A stretch of 60,000 nt of DNA from NCBI RefSeq assembly GCF_030272615.1, contig NC_081411.1:212965744-213025743 (forward strand). The letters run 5' to 3'. Made by a program: the position numbers and the translations under genes. Position 1 is the stretch's first letter; every line of letters starts with the position of its first letter. Origin of the DNA: Cryptomeria japonica (Eukaryota; Streptophyta; Pinopsida; Cupressales; Cupressaceae). The notes under the pieces were generated by a model, which searched no databases, had not been told where the DNA came from, and saw only the letters and a program-made list of their open reading frames with translations. Positions 30,541-42,369 of this stretch are shown here, piece after piece.

Positions 30541-32595
30541 TATGAAATGATAGGATTTTGAACTTTGATAGAGATGAGCAAATTGTTTCATGTTGTTGAT
30601 GTAAGTTTGATTTTGATATCTTTGTTTTGATGTGGAAACTGATATTGAATTTGTTTTGTTTGTTGACAGGAGCGATTGGGTGTGGTACAGTCGAGGGAGA
30701 GATTCCCCAGACCGTGGACATTGATACCGCGGTTGTCACAGGCTGATTTGGACATTATTGAGAGATGTGGATTGACGTCTCTCTTGGATATGCCTCGGTT
30801 CACTGTGAACCGAGGGTTACTGACAGCTTTGGTAGAGAGGTGGCACAGTGATACGAACACCTTCCATTTTGCCACTGGAGAGATGACAGTCACACCTGAA
30901 GACTGTTACAGGATCCTGCGCATCCCTGTAGTAGGGGCACTACTACCCTATGAGCAGTCAAAGGAGGGTGGCACAGAGGCACTGCGCCGCATATTCTAGG
31001 ATGATACAATCTGCGGCTATGAGATTCCATGGCAGGAGTTCCTAGATTTGGATTACGCACTGTTGCCATCTGTACTAGCAGGTTTCATTGGGGGATTCCT
31101 TTGTCCTGATCGCAGGTCAAAGGGATTCTCGGTGGGATGGGGGTTAGTTTTGGAGGAGATGGTCACTCAGGGCCGGAGGTTTGCATGGGGGTCAGCTATG
31201 CTGGCTCATTTATACAGGAGTCTACATGAGGTAGTATACCTCGGTTACGGCAGTTTGTCAGCTGGCGTGACTTTATTACAGGTATGGTGCTGGGAGCATA
31301 TTCCAGCAGCAAGGCCACTAGCAGACAGGGACAGGCCCGTAGGTGCAGCATATGCCTATGGATATAGGGGTCTAGTTGTCCAGCGTAAGCTGGGCAAACT
31401 AGAGCATTGGAGGAGGGTTTTTGATGATATAGATACGGTCACCTGGCGACCGTATATAGGATGTGAGGTGTGGGCGGAGGATGGGCTGGAGATGCCCTTT
31501 GTATTCATGACCAGATACTTGATTGGGAGGACCCCGTTTGTGATTGAGCGGTTTGTGGTGACCCGAGTTTTGAGGCAGTTCGGGCGCCAGCAGGGTATTC
31601 CGCAGGGAGCTTGCCTTTATGCACGGCGGCAACAGGATGTGGCGGATTGGGGGTCGACCATTGATAGTGCCGTGGCGGTGGAGGAGTTTGTGGGGTTGGC
31701 CGGGTAGATCTGGGATTATGCCCCAGAGATTTAGGATGCGGACATGACGGATGAGTTTGCTCGATTGTTTGCTACGCGGGCGGTGGCCAGGATATCTGAT
31801 CCTGAGGAGATGAGGTTAGCCTTTGACTCAAATGAGGAGGAGGTCGACGGGGGAGATGACGGAGATGATGGGGAGGATGGAGGAGGAGGACGAGGGAGAG
31901 GAGGTAGAGGGAGGCGGGGAGATAGAGGTGTGGAGAGAGCAGTGCGACAGGGGAGGATAGAGAGGGGGAGAGGTGGATTGGCTATCGGAGCCAGGAGAGA
32001 GGGGAGAGTAGGGGAGGTGCTAGCTGCAGTGGGGGGTGAGGATGAGCCTAGTCGACCAGTACAGAGGAGGAGGACAGATGTACTCCCACCTCCAGTACCG
32101 AGGACAGGCCGAGTGGGAGGGGTTCCTCCAACACAGGTACTGCTACGAGTTCGAGTTCCAGGTCATATGGAGGATGCTCAGATACGGACCTTGCAGATTA
32201 CTGTGCAGCAGCTACAGGTACAGATTTTGACCTATCAGCGACAGATTTCTCAGTTGACTACTGAGCGAGACACCGAGATAGAGCGGAGGGGGCGAGCGGA
32301 GGAGGTGGTGGTGAGTATGCAGAGAGCAGCGACGGGTGGTCCGATGAGAGACACCCTGAGAGAGTTAGCGCTGAGAGCGCAGGAGGCGGCGTATTATAGG
32401 CGGCATTATGAGGCTGCAGTACCCAGGGATCGACGAGTTGAGAGTTTTGCTCAGTCGAGATCCAGCCGATCTCGAGCCACTGGGTCACGATCTGAGAGCC
32501 GAGGTGTGACGGGGCCACCGAGACAGGACCCTCTTGAAGATCCAGGGGCGGGTGCATCTGGAGCGAGACCATCTCCGTCAGGGGATCATACTTGA

Positions 32596-32682
32596 GAGAC
32601 ATGGTCTCTGTTATATTTTTGATCATTGTATTATTTGTACTGGACACAGTTTTGACACATTTTGTACATTTTGATCATTTTT

Positions 32683-32779
<97 letters not shown>

Positions 32780-34045
32780 GGCACCATTTTTGATCATGTG
32801 ATGTGTTGATATGGATGCATTTATTTTATGTGATGATGTAATGCTTAAATATATGATGTAATGTATGATGCAGGATGTATGCTATTTATATGCAATGAGA
32901 TGTATCTTGAAAATGAGATGTATGTTTTAATATGCTGCTAAATGTATCTTGATATGTAAATGATGTTAAAATGATATGCAAACATGCTTAAATGATATGC
33001 AATGATGATATGTAACTACTGGTAAAATGATATGCAACTAATTGTAAAATGATATGCAACTAATTGTTTTTGGAGCATCCCTCATTCTGTATTTGCCATC
33101 CGATAGAACCATATGTTTGCTTTCTTTGTAGATATCATCATTGAGCATTGATTTGTTTAGGATATGTTGAAAATTTATACAAGCATAATGGTATATTTGA
33201 ACCATAATGACCTGAGAAAAATTTACATGATGTTTGATTTTGCAAGATAGCACAAGCGTTAAGGTATAATTGAACCAGGACGACCTGAGTGCATATTGCG
33301 TAAACAGACAAGATTAAATCATTTGTATGCGTGAAGTGGAATCAAGCCTTCAGTTTTATTCGAGGTATCACGTCTTGAGGCATGTATTCACATAGTACAA
33401 GTGATTGCCTCCCAGACAGAAGACTAAGAAAATATTGGAAGTTCCCCTTGACCTCTAGTTGTGAAGCATTTAGTGAGACAAGGAAGAGAATCCAAACATT
33501 CAAAAAGTTCAAAATGCCAAACTAGCTAAGATTTTATGCTATAGTGCAACATTCAGTACTTCAGAAAATCATCCATCCTTGGTATTTTTGTGATTTGTTT
33601 TGTTTTTGTTTGGCTATGAAGCGTAGTTTTTTGGTTTTTGTGGTTTGTTGGGTGTCCTGTTTTTGAGTTTTGCATCTAGTCTTGATGTTTTGAATGTTTG
33701 CAACATTGATACGATTTACATGCCCCTAGCTGAGTGTGCCTCTTGATGTGAATATATACAGTGATTCCAAGCCATGGTGGATTAGTGGTAAGAGAATATA
33801 TATAGACAAATTAGGATAGTGACTATGCTAAGTATGTCCTGAATGGATATTTGCTAAGTGTCGGGCGACGACCGATAGTGTTTGTAGGGATACAATGGTA
33901 TGGATAGAGATGGAGGAGCCATTCTTTCACAAGAGCGCCTGTTTCCCAGGTTTTCACCCTTTGTTTTTATTGTACTTTGTTTTTGCTTTTTCTGGATTTT
34001 TTGATTTTTTTGCTTATTTTGGCTTTTTTCCGTGCACTAGGCCAC
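32596..34045. other. noncoding stretch between the PMD gene and pol (convergent 3' ends)
   Basis: Contains the (TA)n at 32686-32778, AATGATATGCAA-type repeats at 32940-33065 (the last two a 22-bp direct pair), and otherwise no supported ORF. The two genes converge here, so both transcripts would end in this region. Confidence 0.6.
32686..32778. repeat. (AT)n microsatellite, 93 bp
   Basis: Uninterrupted AT dinucleotides, about 46 units. Confidence 0.95.
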
Positions 34046-36412
34046 TTAAGTATAGTACCTTTTCAGATGGATGTTGTTAGTTGGTTCATCGAGCACCTCT
34101 CCTTCAGAATTTGTTAGCTGATAAACACCTGATCCATAAACTGATATGATAACATAGGGACCCAACCAGTTAGGTTCAAATTTCCCTTTCTTTTCTCGAT
34201 CTTGCTGATTTCTTGGATTTTCTTTGAGGACTAGGTCACCAACCTTGAAGTTGCGGGGAATGACCTTGTGATTGTAGCTCCTGCACATGGGTTGTTGATA
34301 TGCTTTGAGATGAGTATAAGCATGCTGACGTCTTTCATCTAAGAGTTCAAGTTCTTGTAGTCGGTTAACTCGATACTCTTCATCTGAGATTAATCCTTTC
34401 AAAGAGACTCTGAGAGATGGTATTTCTACCTCCAGGGGTAAAATGGCTTCTGACCCATATACCAATGAATATGGTGTTGCTCCTGTAGGTGTGTGGATGC
34501 TAGTTCTGTATGCCCAAAGTGCTGGATTGAGTTGTACATGCCAATCTTTTCGTGCATCATTTACTGTTTTCTTGAGGATTTTCAGAATTGTTTTGTTAGA
34601 TGCCTTTGCTTGACCATTGCCCTGTGGGTAATATGGTGTAGAAAACCTATGTTGGATTTTGAATTTTTCACATAGTTCCTGTACATATTGGTTTTTGAAA
34701 GGTCGTCCATTATCTGTGATGATTGAACTTGGAATACGATATCTGTAGATCAGATAATTTAGGATAAAAGAGACAATTTGTTTCCCGGTCACTGTGGTCA
34801 TGGGAATTGCTTCTATCCATTTGGTAAAGTACTCTGTTGCAGTTATAATGAACTTGTGTCCATTTGAAGATGAAGGATGAATTTTGCCAACTAAGTCTAG
34901 TCCCCACTGACAAAAGGGCCAGGAAGTGGTAAATGGCTGTAGTTCTTGTGCTGGTGCATGTATCAGATTACCATGGATTTGGCATTTAGGACATTTCTTG
35001 GCGAAGTGATAGGAATCTTTCTCCATTGTAGGCCAGTAGTATCCCATCCTTAGAAGCTTTTTAGCAAGAGTAGTGCCACTTGAATGTGTGCCGCAAATAC
35101 CTTCATGAAGCTCATGTAAAGCAGAATCAGAATCATTACGATCAAGACAACGAAGAAGAGTACCATCAAGACCTCGACGGTACAAAGTATCAGCGGTAAG
35201 GGTGTAATGGGCAGCTTGTCGGATAAAGTTACGTTTTTGGTTACGAGATTGGTCAAGGGGTAAGATATTGTGTTTGAGGTAGTCATATATGGGTCCATAT
35301 AATGGAGAATCTGAACCAGTCAAGGCATAGATAACCTGGGTTTCAGAATGGTCATAGGTGGGGGAGAATAGTTGCTCTACCAGGAACTCATAACGACTCT
35401 GTTGCTCTGGAATTTGTAATAATGAGGCGATAGTAGCCATTGCATCGGCTGCTTTGTTGTTCAACCTTGGTATTTTCTCGAAGGTGATGTGTACAAAATA
35501 CTGTTTGAAGTCATCCACCATTCGCTTGTAGGGTAGTAGCTTGTCATCCTTTGTCTGATAGTCATTGTTGATTTGATGGACGACCAGTTGCGAGTCCCCA
35601 TAGACTTTTAACTCTGTGATTTTCCATTCTACGGCCATTTTGATGCCTATGACCAGTGCCTCATATTCAGCCACATTATTTGTGCATGGAAACATAAGCC
35701 TATATGATCTTGGTATAGTGTGTCCTTCAGGAGTGATGAACAGAATGCTAGCACCCGAACCATGTTGTGTATAGGATCCATCAAAGTATAGGGTCCATTG
35801 TTTAGTAGAAAGAGCAAGAACATCCCTGTCTGGAAATTCAATCTCCATGGTGTGTTTTCCTGGTAGGGGTGCTTCTGCCAACTGATCTGCAATTGCTTGT
35901 CCTTTGATGGCTCGTCTTTTTGTGTATTGGATGTCAAATTCACTGAGAATCATGACCCAGTTAGCCAATCGGCCTGTAAGAGCTGCCTTGCTGAGTAGAT
36001 ATTTGAGAGGATGAATCTTTGCAACGAACTTGATGGTGTGTGCTAGCATATAATGTCGGAACTTCTGAGATGCAAAGACTACTGTTAGGCAAGCCTTCTC
36101 AATGAGTGTATAGTTGAGTTCATAGCCATTCAACTTTCTACTGATGTAATATATGGCACGTTCCTTTCCTTGTTGATCTTTTTGTGCCAATAGTGCCCCC
36201 AATGATATATCTATTGTTGAGATATATAAAATAAGAGGCTTTCCTGCGACTGGTGGTACCAAAACTGGTGGATTCATCAGGTACTGTTTGATTTGGTAAA
36301 AAGATTCTGCACACTTGGCCTCCCATTTGAATGGTACATTTTTGTGTAGTAAATGGTTAAATGGTAGACTTTTATCTGCTAGCTGAGCGATGAATCTCCT
36401 GATTGATTGAAG
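34046..36412 (-). pseudogene. Tat RNase H, second (archaeal-type) RNase H and integrase
   Basis: Open over 743 codons from 36277. The first part, LILYISTIDISLGALLAQ to about residue 150, is the gypsy RNase H. A second RNase H follows, with D in TLYFDGSY, E in NNVAEYEALVIGI and D in KVYGDSQLVVHQI, the extra domain of Tat elements. Integrase has an HHCC finger ending KCPKCQIHG, then GLDLVGKI and IITDNGRPF. The catalytic glutamate is replaced: the motif reads GNGQAKASNK (34600-34630), K in place of E. The GPY/F-like NWLGPYVI lies near the end. A TGA lies at 36414-36416, where this frame meets the RT. Confidence 0.93.
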
Positions 36413-37060
36413 TCATCCTTGTAGAGATCTAAGTTGACTGATATTCTTTGGTGGTGGCATGTCCATGATGGCTTGTACCTTTGCTGGATCTACTTCAATA
36501 CCTTTAGCTGAGACTATGTAGCCTAGTAACTTGCCTGATGTAACTCCGAAGACACACTTCTTAGGGTTAAGCTTGACTTGGAATTTCTCCAATCGATCAA
36601 AGATTTTTGTTAGGATACCAAGATGCTCTGCTCTGGTGAAAGATTTAGCTAGTAAGTCATCCACATAGTCTTCCATAAATGTGTGCATCATGTCATGGAA
36701 TATTGTGGTCATTGCTCTTTGATAAGTGGCCCCTGCATTCTTTAAGCCAAAAGGCATAACATTCCAATAGTACATTCCCCAAGGACAGGTGAACACGGTT
36801 TTATCTTGATCTTCTGGGGCTATTTTGATTTGGTTATACCCTGAGAAACCGTCCATTAGTGAGAGCATTACATGGCCTGCTGTGAGATCTACAATGATGT
36901 CAATATTGGGCAGAGGAAAGTCGTCCTTTGGACAAGCTTTATTGACGTCTCTGAAGTCAGTGCATATTCAGATACTACCATCTGGTTTTGATACTGGAAT
37001 GATGTTGGAAATCCATTCTGCGTAGTCAATGGGTCGAATGAATCTGACGTCTAATAATTT
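36413..37060 (-). pseudogene. Tat reverse transcriptase
   Basis: RT motifs leftward are VSKPDGS, ICTDFRDVNKACPKDDFPLP near 36900-36975, SLMDGFSGYNQI near 36830-36865, MPFGLKNAGATYQRAM near 36720-36770 and catalytic EDYVDDLLAKS near 36640-36675. Stops at about 36966-36968 (TGA) and 36414-36416 (TGA), and a frameshift near 37055-37065, separate it from the neighbouring open pieces. Both TGA codons fit C-to-T change of CGA arginine codons. The active-site aspartates remain. Confidence 0.93.
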
Positions 37061-38421
37061 CTTTTAGTTTTGACCATGAGTGCCACCTGTGGATTCATCT
37101 TTCGTAGCTTTTGCTTGACTGGCTTAACTCCTGTAGAAATGGACAGATGATGCATGATTAAGTGTGGATCCACTCCAGACATATCAGCATATGACCAAGC
37201 AAAGTTAATTTGCTGTTCTTTGAAGAAAATGATGAATGCTGATCTTTCTGCCTCTGTTAGAGATTCTGCAAGGTGTAGGTTCCTAACTGCTTCTATGGTA
37301 CCAATGTTGATTGATTGAGTGGGCTCAATCAATATGGGCAATCGCTCATGAAAGTGCTCAGGAAGAGTGTCAAGTCTCCCATCGTTAGGTGCCTTAAAAA
37401 GGTTTTCACCCTCAGATGCGTCCTTTATTTTTACTTTTTTGTGATCTAGAGCTGCCATTGACTGGTTTTCAGCATCAGATCCTTTGTTTGGGTCATTTTT
37501 GCGACTGAGAGACTTGGCGCTCCCTGGTTTGTAGACATCGTTATTTTGTTCATTGGAAGAGCCTATTTCTGGATTTACAGTACATAGGTAATGGATAATA
37601 GATTCTTCATTGGGGAAAATTGGTATATCATGGATTTCAGGTTCGTCCCAGTTGATGAGGTCAGGAAAGACAAGTGGTAAGGAATCATTAGGTGGATTAA
37701 GTTCGGCTACTATGAGTGTTAGGATAGAGTTTTCATCGTGATTGTTCTTAGTTTTAAAGAAGTTCAGGATTTTGTCGAGGTCTTCGATGGTATTATCCTC
37801 TACATATACTTGCTCATAATGTTCCTGTTTGCTTTCCTCGGCGCCATAGATATTCTGCGGTCCAAATTCAAGAGGTCTATCTCTTGCATTATGTTCTTCT
37901 TGAGAAAGAGATATAGAATCAGAATCATCAGGGATATCTGTAGTAGTATTGGAGCAGGTACCCCATTCATATTCATTGGAATCCGTCTCATAGGCATCAT
38001 CCCAGATTCTATCTGTGCTGTAAACTGGTATGTTGTAGGGTGAAAACAAATCTTTGATGATGGATACCATTTCGATGGTTTTTGTTGATTCTGTGTCAGA
38101 TCCGTCTTCTACTTTCTGGATTTGTTCATAGACTGTACTTCCTCGGGGAGGAATAATGGTATCTGGAGATGACATGATTTGTTCTTGAGATATTGGTGTC
38201 TGAATATGAGCTACTGCTGCAGATAGGGCCTTCTTGTGACTTAGAAGCTTTTCCTGATGTAACTTTTGATCCTGACATTCCCATGCCTTGCAGATTGTTT
38301 CTGCAGATTCAAAGAGTGCTTCCTGCCAGGATTCTTCCTTGTACTTCGTCTTTACTTTCCATTGAGGTTTGGTAGGTAGGTGTGGTGGCCGTTTCAATAG
38401 GAACGTGAGTTTGGAACCCAA
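37051..38421 (-). pseudogene. Tat pol N-terminal region leading into RT
   Basis: 456 codons, open. The first ~340 residues are an acidic, low-complexity spacer with no recognised domain. The last ~60 match the start of gypsy RT (FAWSYADMSGVDPHLIMHHL, then VKQKLRKMNPQ). It overlaps the end of the gag-protease frame by 113 bp in the +1 frame. In Ogre elements gag-pro and RT are separated by a stop and joined by splicing or recoding; whether the overlap here is a programmed signal or an indel cannot be told from one copy. Confidence 0.8.
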
Positions 38422-40618
38422 TCCTGCTTTTGTTTCTGCTAGGTTGTGAAGGAAGATCTATAGGTTCAGTGACTCCTTTGCATTTACCAATAGGTCCTTT
38501 GCCGCCATATCCCATTTGCTTCATGATTAAGTAGCCTTTTCCATATAGGTGTGTTGGTAGAACAATGTCTAGAGCGACTGCTCTATGATCTTCTTCTTCA
38601 TCTTTATATAACCAGCTAAGAACATCTTTGTCCTCCGATTCATGTGTTAGAGTGCCCAGTTGGATGAAAGTACCATCAAATTTGGTGATGGGCTGTGTAA
38701 CCAGATGTGTTGATGTAGTAAGCAATCCATGAGATCTAGGTGATGTTGGCAATTTAGCCAAACATAAAGGCTCCAAAGAGTATTCTCCCATACCTTGGTC
38801 TTTGATTTGCATTTTCTGTTTGAAATCTCCCCATAAGGAGTTGGGTTTTGCTGTTTGTAGATCTGATGTCAAGGATCGCTGCTTTTCTCTATTATGAGGA
38901 ACCAAACTGTCTTGGGCTGCCCCCATTGCGTTGCAATATTGAAATGGATTGTGATCAATAGATATGGATATTTCTTGTCCATCATAAGGAAACTTGACAC
39001 ATTGGTGATACGTAGAAGGTACTGCTTTCATTTCATGTATCCAGGATCGTCCTAACAAAATATTGTAGGTTAGATCTATGTCTAAGACTTGACAGATAGT
39101 ATCCTTTTGTACTGGTCCTACTTGAATAGGCAATATCACTGTTCCTTTAGAGGACCTTTCCTCATCATCATATGCTTTTATGGTAATCTTCTTGCAGGGA
39201 TCAATAGATTCTTCTGAGAAGCCTAGTGCACGGATAAGCTTTAAAGTACATATATTAAGGCCGGCTCCTCCATCTATTAGGACTCTTTTGACTCGGTGTT
39301 TGCAAACAATGACTTCGATATGGAGAGGAGTATTATGTGGATGGATCAAGGAAGCATCGTCATGTTCTGAGAAGGTGAGGTTATGAGGTTCAGTCATATG
39401 GGCAACCATGGCTTGAAATCTGTCCGTATCCAAATTTTGAGGTACATTTGTTTCCAATAGCGCTTGCTCTAATATGTCTTTGTGCCTTGGCAATAGTTTC
39501 AGCAATTCTAGTATAGATATCTGAGCTGGAGTTTTGCATAATTGGTTGACCAAGTCATATTGGATTTTTGGTGTGGTGGTTGTAGGTGTAGTATGTCCTT
39601 TCAAGACATATTTTTGAGTTCGGGTTGTGACATTGACTGATTCATGATCATGCCGATCTCGAATGGTGATGACATTGATTTGATGATCGTCAGCTGATAT
39701 GTGGTTGATGGTGTTGTTGTAGATGTGATTAATACAAGCTTCGCGTGTATCATCTGAAGTTGATGCTCCATCTTTGTTGTAATTTGGGAGAGGATTTTTA
39801 AAGGCTCCGTGATCACCATTTGTTTTGAGACCATCGACCATTAAGTCACCTCGATCAATCATGTCCTGTACTATGTGTTTCAATCTCATGCACTCGTTTG
39901 TTCTATGACCCTTATTGCGATGGAAATCACAATAGTGCGAATCATTCCACCAAGGTGGTTTGATTGGGGGCTCATAGTTGTTGATTGGAGGCAAAGAAAG
40001 AATCTTGTTTGCCAAAATTTCTCTGAATGCTGATTCTAATGATTGTCCCAGTGGTGTGAAGATACACTTTTGGAAATTGTTCGTGTTGTTGCGTGGATTG
40101 TTGTTAGGTCTTGGATTCATGTTTTTGTTTTGAGTATCGTTGGTGTTGTTTGTGTTGAATTGTCCTTGATTAGTGTTTGGTGTATATGTGTTAGCATTTG
40201 GATTAGCATTTTTAGGATGTTTCGTGTTTTGAGGATTTCCAGATAATGCAAGCACTGGCTGTTTAGATTTGGGATCATGTGTTTCATTGTTGCCTTCGTT
40301 TTTGTTTCGAGTCCAAAATCGAGATTTGTCAAGGTTGGTGTTGTTCTGGTTATTGTAATTTGATGAGTTTGTTCCTTCCTTGTAGAATTTGAGTGTTCCC
40401 TTTTTGACACATGCTTCTTTTACTTGAATGCCATTTTCAATCAATTTAGCAAAAGATGGTATGCATTGAAGTTTTAGTCTGTAACTCATCTCACCATTCA
40501 AGTTATCGATGAAGATTTCCATTTTCTCCTTTTCAGGAATATCTCGAGACCATGCATCGCCAGCGTTGAAGGAACACCATGAATGTTTCGTTATTATTTT
40601 GTTTGGTGTTGCAAACAT
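38309..40618 (-). pseudogene. Tat Gag C-terminal part, protease and G-patch-like tail
   Basis: An open frame of 769 codons. After the end of the capsid domain comes an N/T/P-rich linker, then a zinc-binding motif CDFHRNKGHRTNEC (near 39890-39935). The aspartic protease active site reads VLIDGGAGLNIC (near 39247-39285), the DGGA form seen in Tat elements, and NILLGRSW is the second element. A G-patch-like LIMKQMGYGGKGPIGK lies near 38480-38530. It joins the capsid frame 41531-40533 through a +1 shift inside the Gag domain near 40550, so this copy cannot make a continuous Gag. Confidence 0.92.
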
Positions 40619-41498
40619 CTAGCATGGTTATGGCATGTTGGATGTTGTAGGAATAGTGGGTTATGAATTTGTTAACCAACTCATCAAATGATCTGACAGG
40701 TGGCGAAATTTTGGATAAGCATTCCATGGTTTGTCCTCCCAAGCTTCTGGGGAATAACCTCATCAAATAGGTGTCATCATGAGCAAATTCAAGGCTCAGT
40801 GTGCAAAATTCCCGAACATGATCTCGGGGATCACTTTTCCCATCATATTTATCAAATTTGGGAAGGTCTGAGTTTGGAGGAAAAGGCACCATGTTCAAGC
40901 TTTTGTCAAATGGATAAGGACAGATTTCATTTAAAGAGTACCGCACTGTTGTCCCTTGTTGCATATCCTGTATTTGCCTTTGCAACATTTTCATTTGTTG
41001 AGTAAGGGCTGCCAAAGGTATATTGTCTTGTCGGGGAAAAAGTTCTTGCCTTGTATTGGTTCTCAGCTGAAAAGGTGTGGTAAATGGTATATGTTGCTCT
41101 GGTGTTTCTAGCTCAGGTATACGCATTTCTGGTATGCGTTGTTTCAGAATGTGTTGCTCTGGAATATGTTGTTCAGGTATGTGAGTTTCTTCTTCTCTGT
41201 GTTGTTCTTGATAGGCATATTGCCGAGATCTGGTTTGAAAAATGTTTGGGTCTAAATCTTCGGGAAGTTTAACGCCTTTTCTTGTAAGCATCAACAAATA
41301 TTTTTCTTTGTCATTTTCCATGAGTTTTTCGACAAGTTTTTGGAAGGAAGGGTTTTCTTGACATTCCTGAAGAAGTGCTTCAGTAATTTCAGGTTCTTCT
41401 ACGGGTGGAACTTCGAAAGGATTTGATAATCTTTGATTTATGCTGGACTCAGCATGTGCCTCGCTTTGTTTGTCTCTTTGAGAGTGAGTAACAGACAT
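40533..41498 (-). pseudogene. Tat Gag N-terminal and capsid region
   Basis: I place the start at ATG 41498-41496 (MSVTHSQRDKQ) because the stop of the upstream ORF lies one base before it; a further in-frame ATG exists at 41531. Residues ~100-150 hold an imperfect run of HIPEQ / RIPEM / HIPEQ-type pentapeptides. The Retrotrans_gag capsid domain follows with PKFDKYDGKSDPRDHVREF, then MRLFPRSLGGQTMECL. It ends prematurely at TGA 40533-40535 through a one-base shift; the domain continues in the +1 frame of 40618-38309. Confidence 0.92.
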
Positions 41499-41499
41499 T

Positions 41500-42219
41500 T
41501 TAGTAGAAACTTTCAGTGATGAAGGGGACAAAATCCTCTTCGATGTGTTGCGCGGGGGTGGGTGGTTCTGGTCGAGATGTGGTATACGTGATACACTCGT
41601 CGGGCAAGAATGCTAGATTGATTTTTCCTCCGCGGTTTATGGTTTGATTAAAAACAGACTTTTGACAGTATGCTCTTGTCTTCAAAGGTTCCTTGTCAAA
41701 TTCGCTAGATTTGTTTTGGATATACTTTTTGATGTGATGAAGGAATACCTGATGAGATTTGAAGAGTTGACGATTGATGTATAAAAACTTATTTCTCTTG
41801 ATGAATTTGGAAAAACTAGGTTGTTGTTTCTTCAACGTGATGTTACGATAGAGGTTCTTTCTTCTCAGAATAAGGGGATTAGTCATGCATGAGTGATCAA
41901 TGGTTTCCTTTGATTGGTTTGGATTCAGTTGATTCTTGTTTTTGAAAATTTCAAATCTTACTCTATCAAAGTGAAGGTTTAGATGCCCCTTCACGACAAA
42001 GCATGTTAAATGATATGGATAAAAGCTTCCTGATCTGGAAACTGGATTTGACAATTTGAAAATTTTAAACAAGTGTTTTGAGATGGAAATCCGTAGGATG
42101 GTAAATGATTCTGTTGATACTGATGATGAAATTTCCGGATTATGATAGGAGAGACGTCCTCTATTGTGCGATTCATTTAGGATTCTGACAACTTTTGTTT
42201 TGACACAAATTGAGCTCAA
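41500..42219 (-). CDS. extra ORF upstream of Tat gag, 239 aa
   Basis: An uninterrupted 239-codon frame, rich in K, N, R, F and S and strongly basic except for an acidic, proline-containing tail (PEPPTPAQHIEEDFVPF). No domain is recognised. Its TAA (41502-41500) is followed by one base and then the gag ATG (41498). Ogre and related Tat elements are known to carry an ORF of unknown role before gag, and this is the positional equivalent. That it stays open while gag and pol are broken may simply reflect its short length. The start codon is the first ATG of the open frame. Confidence 0.65.
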   Translation of the reverse strand: MSSICVKTKVVRILNESHNRGRLSYHNPEISSSVSTESFTILRISISKHLFKIFKLSNPVSRSGSFYPYHLTCFVVKGHLNLHFDRVRFEIFKNKNQLNPNQSKETIDHSCMTNPLILRRKNLYRNITLKKQQPSFSKFIKRNKFLYINRQLFKSHQVFLHHIKKYIQNKSSEFDKEPLKTRAYCQKSVFNQTINRGGKINLAFLPDECITYTTSRPEPPTPAQHIEEDFVPFITESFY

Positions 42220-42369
42220 GAAATAGTTTTAGTGGTTTGTTTGTCACTCTGGTTTGATGAAAAATGGTTGTTGATGAAAAAGGCTTCTAAAAATGTTTTT
42301 TTTGAAATTTTCAAAATTTTCTCGGTTGGCTCTCTGTTTTTCTGTTTTTGGATCACGTGCTAGAACAGA

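Larger units (their letters stand above)
29649..30669 (+). other. intron of the antisense PMD gene (1021 bp)
   Basis: The donor is CCA|GTAAGT, the acceptor is TTTGTTTGTTGACAG|GAG, and phase is kept. It is T-rich near the acceptor. It contains the TAGCGCAT array and, further on, repeats of 'ACTTGAGTTGTTTTACAAG' type near 30360-30540. Confidence 0.8.
29574..32595 (+). pseudogene. antisense plant mobile domain (PMD) gene of the Tat element, two exons
   Basis: Exon 1 (29574-29648, 25 codons) encodes a basic peptide, MPISYHRHRFKRVRRYRR. It ends at a GTAAGT donor. Exon 2 starts at 30670 after TTGACAG in the same phase and runs to TGA 32593-32595. The PMD core is clear: LSQADLDIIERCGL, LTALVERWHSDTNTFHF, GEMTVTPEDCYRIL and later a GYGSLSAGVTLLQVW / WEHIPAARP block. 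The C-terminal third has a G/R-rich acidic-basic segment and a short coiled coil. In-frame stops are TAG at 30997, 31705 and 31732. PMD occurs in plant MAIN proteins and in transposable elements, where it is thought to have been captured. Its function for the element is unknown. Confidence 0.85.

Noticed and set aside
32258-32647. 129-codon minus-strand ORF
   Set aside because: Lies opposite the PMD coding exon and has no domain; antisense shadow.
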